Origin: Trichobilharzia regenti
Taxonomy: Eukaryota; Platyhelminthes; Trematoda; Strigeidida; Schistosomatidae
Length of the DNA stretch: 64,000 nt
Assembly: GCA_944472135.2 (NCBI GenBank)
Contig: OX235262.1
Location: 81,752,903-81,816,902, forward strand
Direction of reading: 5' to 3'
A program made the position numbers and the translations under genes. A model generated the notes under the pieces. That model saw only the letters and a program-made list of their open reading frames with translations, was not told the origin of the DNA and did not search any database. This document shows positions 1 to 9,945 of this stretch, piece after piece. The stretch's first letter is position 1. Each line of letters begins with the position of its first letter.

Positions 1-7
1 AGGTTAG

Positions 8-102
8 GAGGTGTGGTACCACCCGTAGCAGCTGAACTACACAAAAAGCATATTGAGTCAGTTGTTCTCGATGCTGTTAGTAAGTCTAATATTCGGTTAC
101 AG
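8..102 (+). CDS. OSGEPL1: OSGEPL1 exon (first visible)
   Basis: Begins after the acceptor TTAG at 4-7 and encodes [12 protein letters not shown] and [10 protein letters not shown]. The donor GTATTT follows at 103. It joins exon 144-238 in phase 0 across a 41-nt intron, and the joined peptide ...[15 protein letters not shown] matches the family layout. Confidence 0.88.
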
Positions 103-3100
103 GTATTTGACAAATTTGAGCTTTGAATAATATTTCAAAATAGGACTTGAGCCATGTCGGTGTTACTGTAAAACCAGGCATGTCATTGTCTTTGAGAGTT
201 GGAGTGGATTTTGCGAAGACTCTGGCCACACATCTAAGGTATGTTGTATGTTGTACTCTGAGGAGCAGACTATTTATCGTAGGATTCCTATTATACCAAT
301 AGATCACATGGAAGCTCATGCACTAACAGCTCTGCATACTGATCCCAAGTAAGGCTTTCAAAATGTGTGTGGTTTTAAAGTCTTTCTTATCTAGGTATAT
401 CTGTGGTTTTAAATATAGAATGTAGTGATCTCACTACATGTTAACTCAAATTTTTTTTTAGCTTTAGTAATCTCTCCATAAGTACCTCTTTTGGCGGTTA
501 ACTCTAATTCTAAAGACACCAGATGAAGCGTGAGAGAAGTTGGAAGTGACGTTGTCACGTGAAATACGTGAATATATTTTAGTACGGACTAAAATCTTTA
601 CCTTGAAAAACGATTGCTTTGAGCGTATTAAAAATTGCAAATCTCCTACAGTAACCTTGTTGTTTACCTAACTAACTGATTTCAACATAGAACTGCACAG
701 AAGTAAACCAGTTCAAGTTCCCACACTCCATGTAGCACACAAAAGATTACAGAAGAGATTCGAAAGAACGATACTAATTCGATATATGAGGGAGGAACAA
801 TAGTGACAGAGAAACTTTGGTTTTTTTTGCATATTGTAGATCACAAAGAGTGAATACATATACACCATTGAGGACGATTTTGAGTCACTTCATCACTTTG
901 AGATCGGAACCTACCATCCCGACGACCCCAACCAGGAATCTGCACCTCCCTGTGTGACTCAAACTGTCGTGGATTTCATGGACTTATTGCAAGTTTTGGT
1001 TTGTCCACCACCACCAGCTGTTGTCGAACTTGATCCTATATCAGCTAACATTAGACATAGAGCAAGGTGATGACTAGGCGTGCGTGACACATGTCCTGAT
1101 TATCTCAATTCATGTAGCTATACAACCTCATCGAGAGCCTTTACCTCCTTACCTATCACTCGACGCATGACTTCAATATTACTCACTCCATATTACTATT
1201 TAACATGGGAGGTAGAACGTAGGCACTTATGACCAACGACAGTTAGCCTTTCCATGTCCCACTTATATTGAGTACTGCAAAAGAAGGTTTGTTACTTGAC
1301 TTATAAACCAGATATTCAGGTACACATGATGCGATAGCATGTAATAATAACCCGTCAATAAAGAAGGAATGAACAAAGTTTGAATCATTAACCTGACATG
1401 ATAAAGTTGAATGTTGAAATCACAGAAGTACGAAAATTCTCGGAAAATACTCAAAACTGTTTTTAAGTGTCTCTATACTACGTTCAGCATGATCTCTTCA
1501 TGTAATTTAGCGTATGTGAATTTGCTCATGTGAAGCCGTTCAAATTAATGTTAAGATTAGTTTTTAAATGAGTTTTCTAGAGCATTTCTATTGTTAATTT
1601 TTTGAGTTTTAGATTGCAATTGTTAGTGAATGGATTGTAAGGATTCTGCTTCGAAACTGTGTTTGAATTTCACATTTCACTCAATATGATGAATGTATTT
1701 ATTCACGTGAATGACAATAGCAAATATTTTGATTGTCCGTGACTTTCCTATATATCTTTACATATTAGGTTGGAATTCCCCTACGTGATCCTTTTAATTA
1801 GCGGTGGTCATGGTCTTTTGGGTATTGTTCAGGGAGTCGAGGACTACATTTTGCTAGGTACAGCGTTAGATGCCTCTCCAGGTGATGTTCTTGATAAAGT
1901 GAGTTTTATAGCCATTCTTTTATCATGTGTTTATGTGTTTTAACTATGGTCTTACCGAAGCTTACAGTGCTTCTCAATTAATTGTGGACTGTGAGTTGAT
2001 GATGTCGTTTTATGGTGGATGAATATTTTGCGTGATTTAAAGAACCTGCAGTAATACTGGTGGTGTGGGCTATGGTGAAATAAGGTTAGTTATCGCTAAA
2101 TTGGGGCAAAGAGAGCTGAAATAACTCTGAGAAACAAGCTCAGTATACTCTGAACTATTGCTGATAATGCCGAAAATAGCAGAAAGTGCGGAATTTGTGC
2201 CGGCCATGCTGATAAACATCAGAGTGTCATTTTGTGCGAAATATCAATTCATTTGAGATTCAACTCAGAATTTTCCGGCTGTAGAAAACAGGTGTTAGTT
2301 CAAAATCCCCGAGCTTTACTTTAGCACTGCTATAAGTTTCGGTACATAAGGTGAAGAGAGTTAGTTAATCTGTATCCTGATAGTTCCTTTTCAAGTTACC
2401 GTTAAGTGAATTTTCAGATTAATTCATTTCGTTTATTTCATCACATAAAGACTCTTGTTTGTTAACAATTGTAGTCAGGTAGCTTAGCAGTCATGTATTA
2501 GCCTCTAAGGCTATGATCCGACTTCCTTCTCTTTCTTATGGCATTTTCGAACAAACTTTGTTTGTTCATCGACTACTAAAGTTGTGAAGATCCTGTTCAT
2601 TGAGAACAAGGCTTTCAGACTGATTTCCTATTTATAAGTTCCATTGGGAGTATTAGGAGTTTCCGAGTGAAATCAGACACCAGTATTTTACCATTAGTTA
2701 TACAATACTGTGTATTAATGAATACTCGCTGTGGAATTAAAATGTATCTGTAAGACAACCAGACAATCAATAATTTAATTCTGCTAACTCTGACTTTATT
2801 CCCATGAGAACATGCGTATTTACCTTTTAATGTCGTCAAGGTGTTACAAATTCCTCTCGCCTTAGTGAGTCAATTTACATAGACTTTTTGGAGCCTAATA
2901 CTATTGGATTAAAACATTTGAAATATTTGTGTTTACGGTTTCAGCTCTCCAGGCGTCTTAGATTGAATCGTTTAGGGGATGAAAGATTAAAGAACGTAGC
3001 AGGTGGAAAAGCTCTTGAAATGGTTGCAAGAATTTACAATGGCAATCATCGTCGTTTTGACTTGCCTTTACCACGTTCACAATCGAAAGATTGCGATTTC

Positions 3101-6100
3101 TCGTTCACTGGGATCCATGTGTTTACTGAGCATTTAATAGATAAATTGGAATCGTCAACCAGTGGTATGTAAGTTTGAATAATTGCAATCTTTTGTTTGC
3201 TAATGGTTTATAGAGTTGACTTACAATTACTCTCACATGTCCAATGCTTTTTACACATACTAGAGCAACACCAATCAGGTAGTATTGCAGAATTAATTAC
3301 AGGTGTAGCTGACTACATGATACAGGAACTTGCTACTTTACGTCAAAGAATAATGACAGAAAGTTGATTAATATAAGTTGGTAGGATCCAAAAGCTTGAG
3401 TACATAAATTGCTGTCTTAGTATGCAAATGAAATACAAGATGTAGGGAATTTTGATTTTTCCCCGTGAAAGTATAACCTAGGTTGAATGGGCTACTTGTA
3501 TTTGAATAATACGAGATAATTGTGGTTTCATTGTATCCTTTACTACTGTAAATCATCATTTTATGTCGCATTTTCCTAGGAAGTGGACATACACTAGCAA
3601 TGCAAGATATTGCTGATATTTGTGCATCCATTCAGTTTGCAATGGCACGTCTTATTTGTCGACGTGTACAACGCGCCGTTGAATATTGCATATTGCAAGG
3701 TGATGGTGATGATAACGTTTCCGATGTTAAAATAACTCGTCCTACTGCTTTAGTGAGTTTATCACATTTATAATAAAACGAACAACAGTTTCATGCTCAT
3801 TTGTCTTTTCACGTTCCAATGTTGTATATACTGTTATTTGACCAAGTAAACAACTGTTAGACACTACTTTCTCACTCCACACTTTCAAATGAGCCTACGG
3901 AATTAGGATCGTTATCTTTCCATTTAAAAAAGAGTTGATCCAGAGTGTTTTGAATACTGTCGAATTTCACGTAGTATAGCTGCACTCAATTAGCATACAC
4001 CAGTGTTCACCATGGTGAGCCTAATTGACTGAATTAAATCACGATGAAAGTTAAGATGATAAGTGTTACTCTGCTGAAAGTGTTCATTAGGTCATTTGAT
4101 AGACATGTCGTTTAGATTTAAACTGTTTTAAGCAACAAGAAGTGCAGACAGATGATGAGGAAGAAAAGACGAAGGTGGACGATTAGTTACAGGATTGTGT
4201 AAAGTAATCCCTCCTTCCCACATGTCAACACTGTGTGAACTTGCATTCGTATATGAGTGCGGTTTTCATCTTATGCAAAAATGTTGAAATGCTCTTAAAT
4301 GTATCGGTACTATTCAGTTCAACTGGAAAAGTTGTAATTACAAGTAAAAAATTCTTGGAGACAGGAAGTATTTTTGATCTTCAAAGTTTGAAACTATGAA
4401 TAGTAAATCCTAGTATAATTCTGGACTTAACCATTGTAAACATTCTTATATGCTTACTAGCATAGCATTGTGCTTCGATGCCCAGGTGCCTTTATTTAGC
4501 TAAATTCTGAAGATTCTTAACATACTAATGTATGAGTTCACCTCTGAAACCGGGGATAGAGTAGAAATACTGGACAGAATATTCACTTTGAGAATCAAGT
4601 GTCTGTCACATTTATCACCCCTTAAACTTTGTACATTAAATGAATGCCTAAGTTTACTTCTTTTTTATAGGTCGTGTCTGGCGGCGTTGGAGCTAATTTA
4701 GTTATTCGAGCTGGATTGACAGAAGTGGCTAATCACTACAACATGAGATTTGTGTCTCCTCCACCACATTTATGCACAGACAATGGAGTTATGATAGCCT
4801 GGTAAGTACCACAGCTTGAGATTAAAAGTAACATCATTGTGAAAAGTAGATTGGAGTAAGTACCTATCGAGAAGGGAAAATATGTTTTTAAACGAATCAT
4901 TTTCAACGGGTTCTATAATAGGATTAACTGAGGCAAAATTAATATCACATCATTAAATTACACACAACCAGTTCAGCTTAACTTATAGAGCTCTACTAAG
5001 GTTTGCATCCACCAAAGAGTGTATAGCTAACAACTCACCATTGTCTATGTAAAGGGCTTTCCTGTATGCCTATACATGTGAACAACGAATTCACTATCGA
5101 ACAGTAGTATTTCTCCTTTTCTGTGTATATTGTTGGGTCTTTTTCTAGTGCATCTATTGTGTCCACTCCTTTCCAAGTGTGAATAGTAGACGGAACATAG
5201 TAGCTATCCATGTACGTAATCCTATAAATTAGGCTTTCACTATTCCTTCTACTGTTATTCCCATTTAAACGAACGACCAGACATGATAACTTGCTACAGA
5301 ATTCCTCTAAGCTAAAATTTCATTTATATTTTATAGATCTCGTATCGAAACGAATTATTTTATGATTTAGGAGTGTGAAGAAGTAAAAGTCGATGAGGCT
5401 GGAAGGAGTGTTTATTAGGGTAGACGTATTGAAGTTACATAAATTTGGTATACCTCATCTTCAATGCTTTATTTGCACGTCATTTGCAAACCGGTCAAAT
5501 GTAACCACAGCCGATAGCTTTTTGGATCCTGCACAGTGTTTTTAACGTTCATGTGACAGTTCTCTTCTTCGATTACCTTTTTCTACAGCCCAAAACATAC
5601 TGTTACTTTTCCGAATTCGTTTACTGATATACTACTTATATCTAATTGTAAGTAGCACTATTTTGGAAACATGAAGACGACAGGTTACCTGCATAACAAG
5701 TGGACTAAGAAAGCACTTTGGATTAAAGTGCCGTAAAAAGTTTCAGGTCATACCAACGCATTTAGAGAACCGAACTGTTACACTATTCATCTGTTTTTTG
5801 ATGTCAGAAAGTATAACAAAAGTGAATAGATGCGTACATTGATACATCTTATGAGAGTAGTGGATCTATTATTCGTCAACGCATTTTTCTGCATACCATT
5901 GCAATATTTCTTCAGTTTATATATTTTTACTGTGTTGAAATACGACTAAGATGTACACGGAACTCGTCTTCTGGTGATCGAAAACCACACACGTGTCGCA
6001 GCGATATGTGGCGATCGTAATACTGTGCTGGGTGATACACAGTCACAACTTTCCGTCATTTTTGAATTAATTTGGTGAATGGTGACTAACAGTGGAATCT

Positions 6101-8103
6101 AGGATGTGCGTTTCGTCCTGTTTGGGATTCGTCAACTGGATGTGCCCGCATCCCCAGTGAGTGGTGGTGTTCCCACTGAGGCTAGAACCCAGTACCCATA
6201 TTTTAGAAAGCTAGAGCGTTATCCACCAGATTACTTGGACCAAGAGAGTTACTGCTTGTGCAACGGGTATCAGTTAATACTTAATACGTTATTATTACTT
6301 GTTACATTTAGTTGACGAGCACCGAGTCTATATCCTGGATCCCACTGCTAGTCATCATCCAGCAAATTACTTCGAGTTAAATCCTCAGACATCGTTGGAG
6401 CATCCTCACAATGGGGTAGATGTGTCAACAGAGGGCGAACACTTCGGTCCAATCAATTAATGGGGAAGTCCAAATTGAAATAAATTTCTGTTAAAATTTT
6501 AATTATCAGACATTAGTCTACCCTAACGAAGTACAGTACAAAAACATGAGTGCCGAGTGGTGGTAATCACTATTTCCCATTTATGTATTTAGTTTTCTAG
6601 TATTATGTATTGTATAATATTAAGAATACCTACTTGGGCGCATTTAAATGTATTTTTAAAATTTGCCTTTGACCGTTCACACAGGAATGGATACTTGTTA
6701 CAGAAAGAAAAGTCTCCTCGCATTACGGAAGATATTTCTTCAGTAGATTTCACACCAAGGTTTGTTTAGTTCTCGCTAAGTACTTTTTTCTGGTAACTGT
6801 AGGCATGATTAATATCGTTTCATTTTGAATTTATTTCACACAAAATACCATGCATGTGGATCATCATCTAAGGTTGCTCTTGATTGCAACCAGACCGAGA
6901 AAAACAGGATTTATCGAATGAAATAAACTATTTTATTTTATGACTTTTCTTTAGTTGCATACAACTCATATTAAAAAGACACAATCAGTATAAGGTAAAG
7001 TAACGTCTTATAATCATTATATGCGACGTAGATAAGAGCAATTAAAGACTGTTAACAAATGGGCATCATTTGTCAGACTTTGCGACTAAGCAGTAAACAG
7101 AATGAAGAGACACAGGGTATTAATAAACTAAACGCGTAAATACGTGAAGATGCACTGTGCTATAAACATAGGTGAGTACATTTCTATTTCGGCCAACTAT
7201 GCACCATATGACTAAGAAAACAAGTTATCAGAAATCGAACTAGTGACCAATGTTGAATGTAGCTTTGGCTATTGTATGCATCGTCGGCCAGCTTGACGAA
7301 GCCAGACGAAAAAACCTACTTTTAATTAGCGAAAAATATTATCACGAGAATTGTCATCCACGATTTGACAGATGCGGATGTTCCCAACAGTACAATACTA
7401 TCATATCGTCAATCTGTCTCAAAACCCTGTACTGTTTTGTTTAAGTTTGTATTCTACTAACATTCGAAATGGGTTCATTTACTAGGTGCACGCGAAGACG
7501 ATTTGGGCGTCATGCATAACTGTGCTTACTCGTTGACTTTCAAAAGAATTTGAATATAAAGTCTCCAGTTTATGTCACGCAAAGAATATTAAATCTTCAG
7601 TTGAAAGCATTCCATAAATGTGTCATATAACATCTTTATCCTTGTTAACCTAGAACTCCCGGATTTCGTCGTGTATTTACTTGCAACAGGGAGGCATTTT
7701 ATAGACTGAAATTATCATTCGTTAACTTTGTTGACTAACCGTAGATAAATATGGTTCTACTGGCCTTTCCGATTGACTTACGAGAATTAACTGACCAGCG
7801 TGTTGGTGTATCTGTTTCTTGTAATGACACCTAAATATTGTGCGATTTCATTCCTATAAATACGTATCTCACATAGAGTCAGCAAGAATGAAAATAATTG
7901 CAGACTCGACTGAACTGCTTCACCATTTTTCGTCGACATTTTCTTATTGTTTTGTCACATATGATGAGAGAAGAAAGTGAGTCTCAGCGTTTATTTTTGT
8001 ATTTTATAGGTCTACATTCGGCCTTGATTTTCGGGAGTCAGTGAAGCAAGCAAATATATCGATTGAACCAATCAAACTGCCCGATTCTGTTTTCCAGTCA
8101 TAA
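8..8103 (+). CDS. OSGEPL1: tRNA N6-adenosine threonylcarbamoyltransferase, mitochondrial (Qri7/OSGEPL1), 5'-partial, nine exons
   Basis: Exons 8-102, 144-238, 283-348, 1769-1898, 2945-3164, 3580-3752, 4671-4801, 6685-6759 and 8010-8103 join in phase with GT-AG borders to give 358 residues plus stop; the N-terminus lies before the window. Family landmarks in order: [21 protein letters not shown], the metal-binding [30 protein letters not shown] and [10 protein letters not shown]. These identify the Kae1/TsaD/Qri7 family; length and the C-terminal extension after the CTDN motif fit the mitochondrial OSGEPL1 branch. The family transfers threonylcarbamoyl from threonylcarbamoyl-AMP to A37 of ANN-decoding tRNAs, in mitochondria for this branch. 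The targeting peptide is not visible. No frame break is seen, so the gene looks functional. It converges on the gene ending at 9784. Confidence 0.93.
144..238 (+). CDS. OSGEPL1: OSGEPL1 exon
   Basis: Encodes [17 protein letters not shown] and [13 protein letters not shown]. It lies between the acceptor AATAG and the donor GTATGT. The next intron is only 44 nt. Confidence 0.88.
283..348 (+). CDS. OSGEPL1: OSGEPL1 exon carrying the HxxxH metal site
   Basis: Encodes [20 protein letters not shown]. The two histidines of HMEAH are the conserved metal ligands of the Kae1/TsaD family. Acceptor CGTAG, donor GTAAGG, phase 2 at the 3' end. Confidence 0.92.
349..659 (+). other. OSGEPL1 intron, unique sequence
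   Basis: First part of the intron between exons 283-348 and 1769-1898; no coding or repeat signal seen. The same holds for 1263-1768. Confidence 0.6.
660..1262 (-). mobile_element. RTE-A LINE, 3' fragment in an OSGEPL1 intron
   Basis: On the - strand this stretch matches the 3' part of RTE-A (compare 47740-49100): the conserved 3' end near 682-745 (GTAGCACACA on the + strand) followed upstream by the decayed end of the reverse-transcriptase ORF. Frames are broken. It resembles the older copy at 47740-55380 more than the young copies, so it is an old insertion. Confidence 0.8.
1769..1898 (+). CDS. OSGEPL1: OSGEPL1 exon with SGGH motif
   Basis: Encodes [18 protein letters not shown] and [16 protein letters not shown] is part of the nucleotide-binding ASKHA fold of this family. 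Acceptor ATTAG, donor GTGAGT. Confidence 0.93.
1899..2944 (+). other. OSGEPL1 intron without recognised features
   Basis: AT-rich intron. No open frame with splice sites, no repeat matching another part of the window. Confidence 0.6.
2945..3164 (+). CDS. OSGEPL1: OSGEPL1 exon with CDFSFTG motif
   Basis: Encodes [16 protein letters not shown] followed by [10 protein letters not shown]. Acceptor TTTCAG, donor GTATGT, 3' phase 1. An ATG at 2888 in the upstream intron is in the same open frame, but the splice acceptor and homology place the exon start at 2945. Confidence 0.9.
3264..3367 (+). other. Possible alternative exon in OSGEPL1
   Basis: After ACTAG at 3259-3263 an open frame in the phase of exon 2945-3164 runs 34 codons to TGA at 3365. 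It includes the residues [17 protein letters not shown]. If spliced it would end the protein early and remove the SGGV and CTDN motifs. The exon 3580-3752 joins exon 2945-3164 in phase without it, so it is optional at best. Confidence 0.25.
3580..3752 (+). CDS. OSGEPL1: OSGEPL1 exon
   Basis: Encodes [20 protein letters not shown] and [10 protein letters not shown], the helical segment before the SGGV loop. Acceptor CCTAG, donor GTGAGT. Confidence 0.88.
4671..4801 (+). CDS. OSGEPL1: OSGEPL1 exon with SGGVGAN and [10 protein letters not shown]
   Basis: Encodes [16 protein letters not shown] and [15 protein letters not shown]. The aspartate in CTDN is the third conserved metal ligand of the family. 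Acceptor TTATAG, donor GTAAGT. Confidence 0.94.
4802..6060 (+). other. OSGEPL1 intron, no recognised features before the SINE
   Basis: No coding exon, LINE or PLE motif recognised between the donor at 4802 and the Sm-alpha element. Confidence 0.55.
6062..6290 (-). mobile_element. Sm-alpha-type SINE with hammerhead ribozyme
   Basis: Read on the - strand: a tRNA-like head (box A-like TGGATAACGCTC, box B-like GGGTTCTAGCC), then a hammerhead ribozyme, then the tail GATTCCACTGTTAGTCACC. This order is the established layout of schistosome Sm-alpha elements. It lies inside the OSGEPL1 intron and is antisense to the gene. Confidence 0.82.
6097..6146 (-). ncRNA. Hammerhead ribozyme (decayed), Sm-alpha type
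   Basis: On the - strand: stem I strand ATCCAG, core box TTGACGA (6129-6135; consensus CTGANGA), stem II ATCC/GGAC around CAAACA, core GAAA (6111-6114), then CGCACATC and the other stem I strand CTAGAT. Predicted cleavage is after the C at 6103. Core C3 is T and one pair is lost in each of stems I and II, so self-cleavage is probably lost. Confidence 0.8.
6302..6430 (+). mobile_element. Second Sm-alpha fragment, opposite orientation
   Basis: Aligns with the - strand copy from inside the hammerhead onward: ATTTAGTTGACGAG, then CTGGATCCCACTGCTAGTC. Stem II and the GAAA box are missing, while stem I can still pair with two G-U pairs. It lies 11 nt from the first copy in inverted orientation. 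Confidence 0.65.
6685..6759 (+). CDS. OSGEPL1: OSGEPL1 exon
   Basis: Completes the Trp codon of ...MIAW and encodes [19 protein letters not shown]. Acceptor ACACAG, donor GTTTGT. Confidence 0.88.
6760..8009 (+). other. OSGEPL1 last intron, nothing recognised
   Basis: No exon, transposon domain or internal repeat recognised. Confidence 0.55.
8010..8103 (+). CDS. OSGEPL1: OSGEPL1 terminal exon
   Basis: Encodes [20 protein letters not shown] and ends at TAA 8101-8103. The motif [11 protein letters not shown] corresponds to the C-terminal GVDISKEV-type segment of the animal mitochondrial paralogue. Confidence 0.87.
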
Positions 8104-9173
8104 ACATCTTTTAACTTTAACTTATCTGTAGTATGAACACTTTCGCGAATATTGTGCTGTCGATGTAGCCGGTACAGTGTTTATCTTGACTTATTTTTAT
8201 TACGAGTTTATTATAACCTGCCTCGATGATGAAAATATTGTGGTACGCTTTTACATAAAATATACGCATTGCGTCACTTCTAAATTCCTCTTTTATACAA
8301 TGTCAAACATATTATATTCCTCTATTTCAGAGGAGCAATTATAGTCATAGATTCACACTGAAGGAACGATCCTGGGTAGTTTACTTTCGATCCTCCATTA
8401 CTTTGTCAATGTTCGAAATTGAAGCCATGTCATAGGCTAGATCGAAATTCAGGTTTAATAAGTGCTCTTACTGAAACTAAAGTGCAAATACGCGAACTGC
8501 TCCACAGTAATGCGAAATTCTTATGCCGATAATGTGTGTCTGATGACAGAGCTTCTAACCAGAGAAATCAGCAGTTGAGCAACCACTTTATGTCTTTTGT
8601 TGTGATTGTTAAGTGAGAATGTGTTTTTCTATTATCGTGACTCAGGAATTTATTCTTACGAATGCCCTACCGCTCTTTTAACGATATTAAACCAAATAGC
8701 TTCGATGTCAAAACAACCAGTAGTCATTCTATTCGCCTGCTTACAGTCAGTCACTTATCAGTTGCTTATTACGATTGTCCCAGCTGGATAAAATCAGTAT
8801 GTCAGGGGGACTGAGTTTCCACCTAAAGTATTTCGTAAAGTTAAGAAGAATCTTGACGAAAACTGTATTTCAGGTGCTATCTAGCGTAGAGACGACAAAA
8901 ATAATTTAGATAAGGCACAATCACCAGCCCAAATTGGTACACACCATCAGATGAGGAAAAAGCACATGAACTATTGTGATATATATCAGATTTATCGGTG
9001 GTTTTTACAAAGTGACACCTATCTTAGTAAATATGAAACTGTTACATATCACGGTAAGGAAATAACTAATAATAGTGAGATACATTCATAGTGACGCTTC
9101 TGAGAAAGACTTGTTGTTTTCCGTTAATCTTGTAGATGTTCTCGCCGAAGGAGTGAAGATGTTAGTAATCTAT
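8104..9173. other. Intergenic side of the convergent gene pair
   Basis: 3' flank of OSGEPL1. No transposon protein or RNA gene recognised. The two host stop codons are about 1.7 kb apart, pointing at each other. Confidence 0.55.
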
Positions 9174-9330
9174 AGCAGCGTCAGTGACACAGTGGTTAGA
9201 CCGCTCGCCTACCATGCACATGGTCCGGGGTTCGACTCCCGGCCTGCTAAATTTGGGCTACCGATATCACATGCTGAAAATTCCATACTTGCATCAAAAA
9301 TACTGCGTGGAGTCATAAATGTTGTTGTTT
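9174..9330 (+). mobile_element. SINE-B copy (tRNA-derived SINE)
   Basis: tRNA-like head with box A region ACAGTGGTTAGACCGC and box B GGGGTTCGACTCCC, then the SINE-B body (TTTGGGCTACCGATATCAC) and the 3' hairpin arms ATTCCATACT/TGCGTGGAGT, here weakened to 8 of 10 pairs including two G-U. Same family as 36140-36330 and 62505-62692. Confidence 0.8.
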
Positions 9331-9783
9331 ACGCTAGTTTCAATTTCGGGCATTCTAACAGTCGTTGTTAAATCAATCGCAATTTATTTCTCTATTCTAA
9401 ATGTTTACACCCAAATAGAGACAACAAGTTTCGAAGAAGTGAAAGTCTGGTAGGTAGAGCAATCATGTCACATCTACTATGATGTCCGACAGTGAGCAAT
9501 TCGATTATTATCTATAGCATAACAACAACACAAACAGATGAAAACGGCAGTCGAAACACTTTTGAGCTGATCTGCGAAACCCTATGTGCGTGTTGACCAC
9601 TTGGATCTGTCTGCAATTGTGATACTTTGCGTATAAAGACATGCACCAGACATTCAGTATGTCTCTAAGAAACTGTAAAATTAACGTCAATAAACATCAA
9701 AAGTTTGGAATAATTAAGAACATTTGTGCAATTTTTTCAGTAATGAGAAATAAATATTTACAAAAAGCTTAAAAAGAAAGTTA

Positions 9784-9945
9784 TTAAGATGGTTTGCATT
9801 CCGGAGCTCCAGCATTGGAAGGCCGTTTCTGACGCGACACCGATTTCCTTTCACATCTTTGGTTAGTAAGCGGTTCGTCTTTATTTTGGACAGGTTGTTG
9901 CGGATGGACTGGCGCTGGTGTGACGAATGCATTTGTAGTGGGATT
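9784..9945 (-). CDS. Coiled-coil gene terminal exon
   Basis: Begins [18 protein letters not shown] and ends in a basic tail ([14 protein letters not shown]) with TAA at 9784-9786. The phase 0 acceptor CTAG fits the preceding exon. Confidence 0.75.
   Translation of the reverse strand, partial: NPTTNAFVTPAPVHPQQPVQNKDEPLTNQRCERKSVSRQKRPSNAGAPECKPS

Noticed and set aside
6106..6315. 69-codon + strand ORF in the OSGEPL1 intron
   Set aside because: Antisense of the Sm-alpha SINE; no splice sites in the gene phase.
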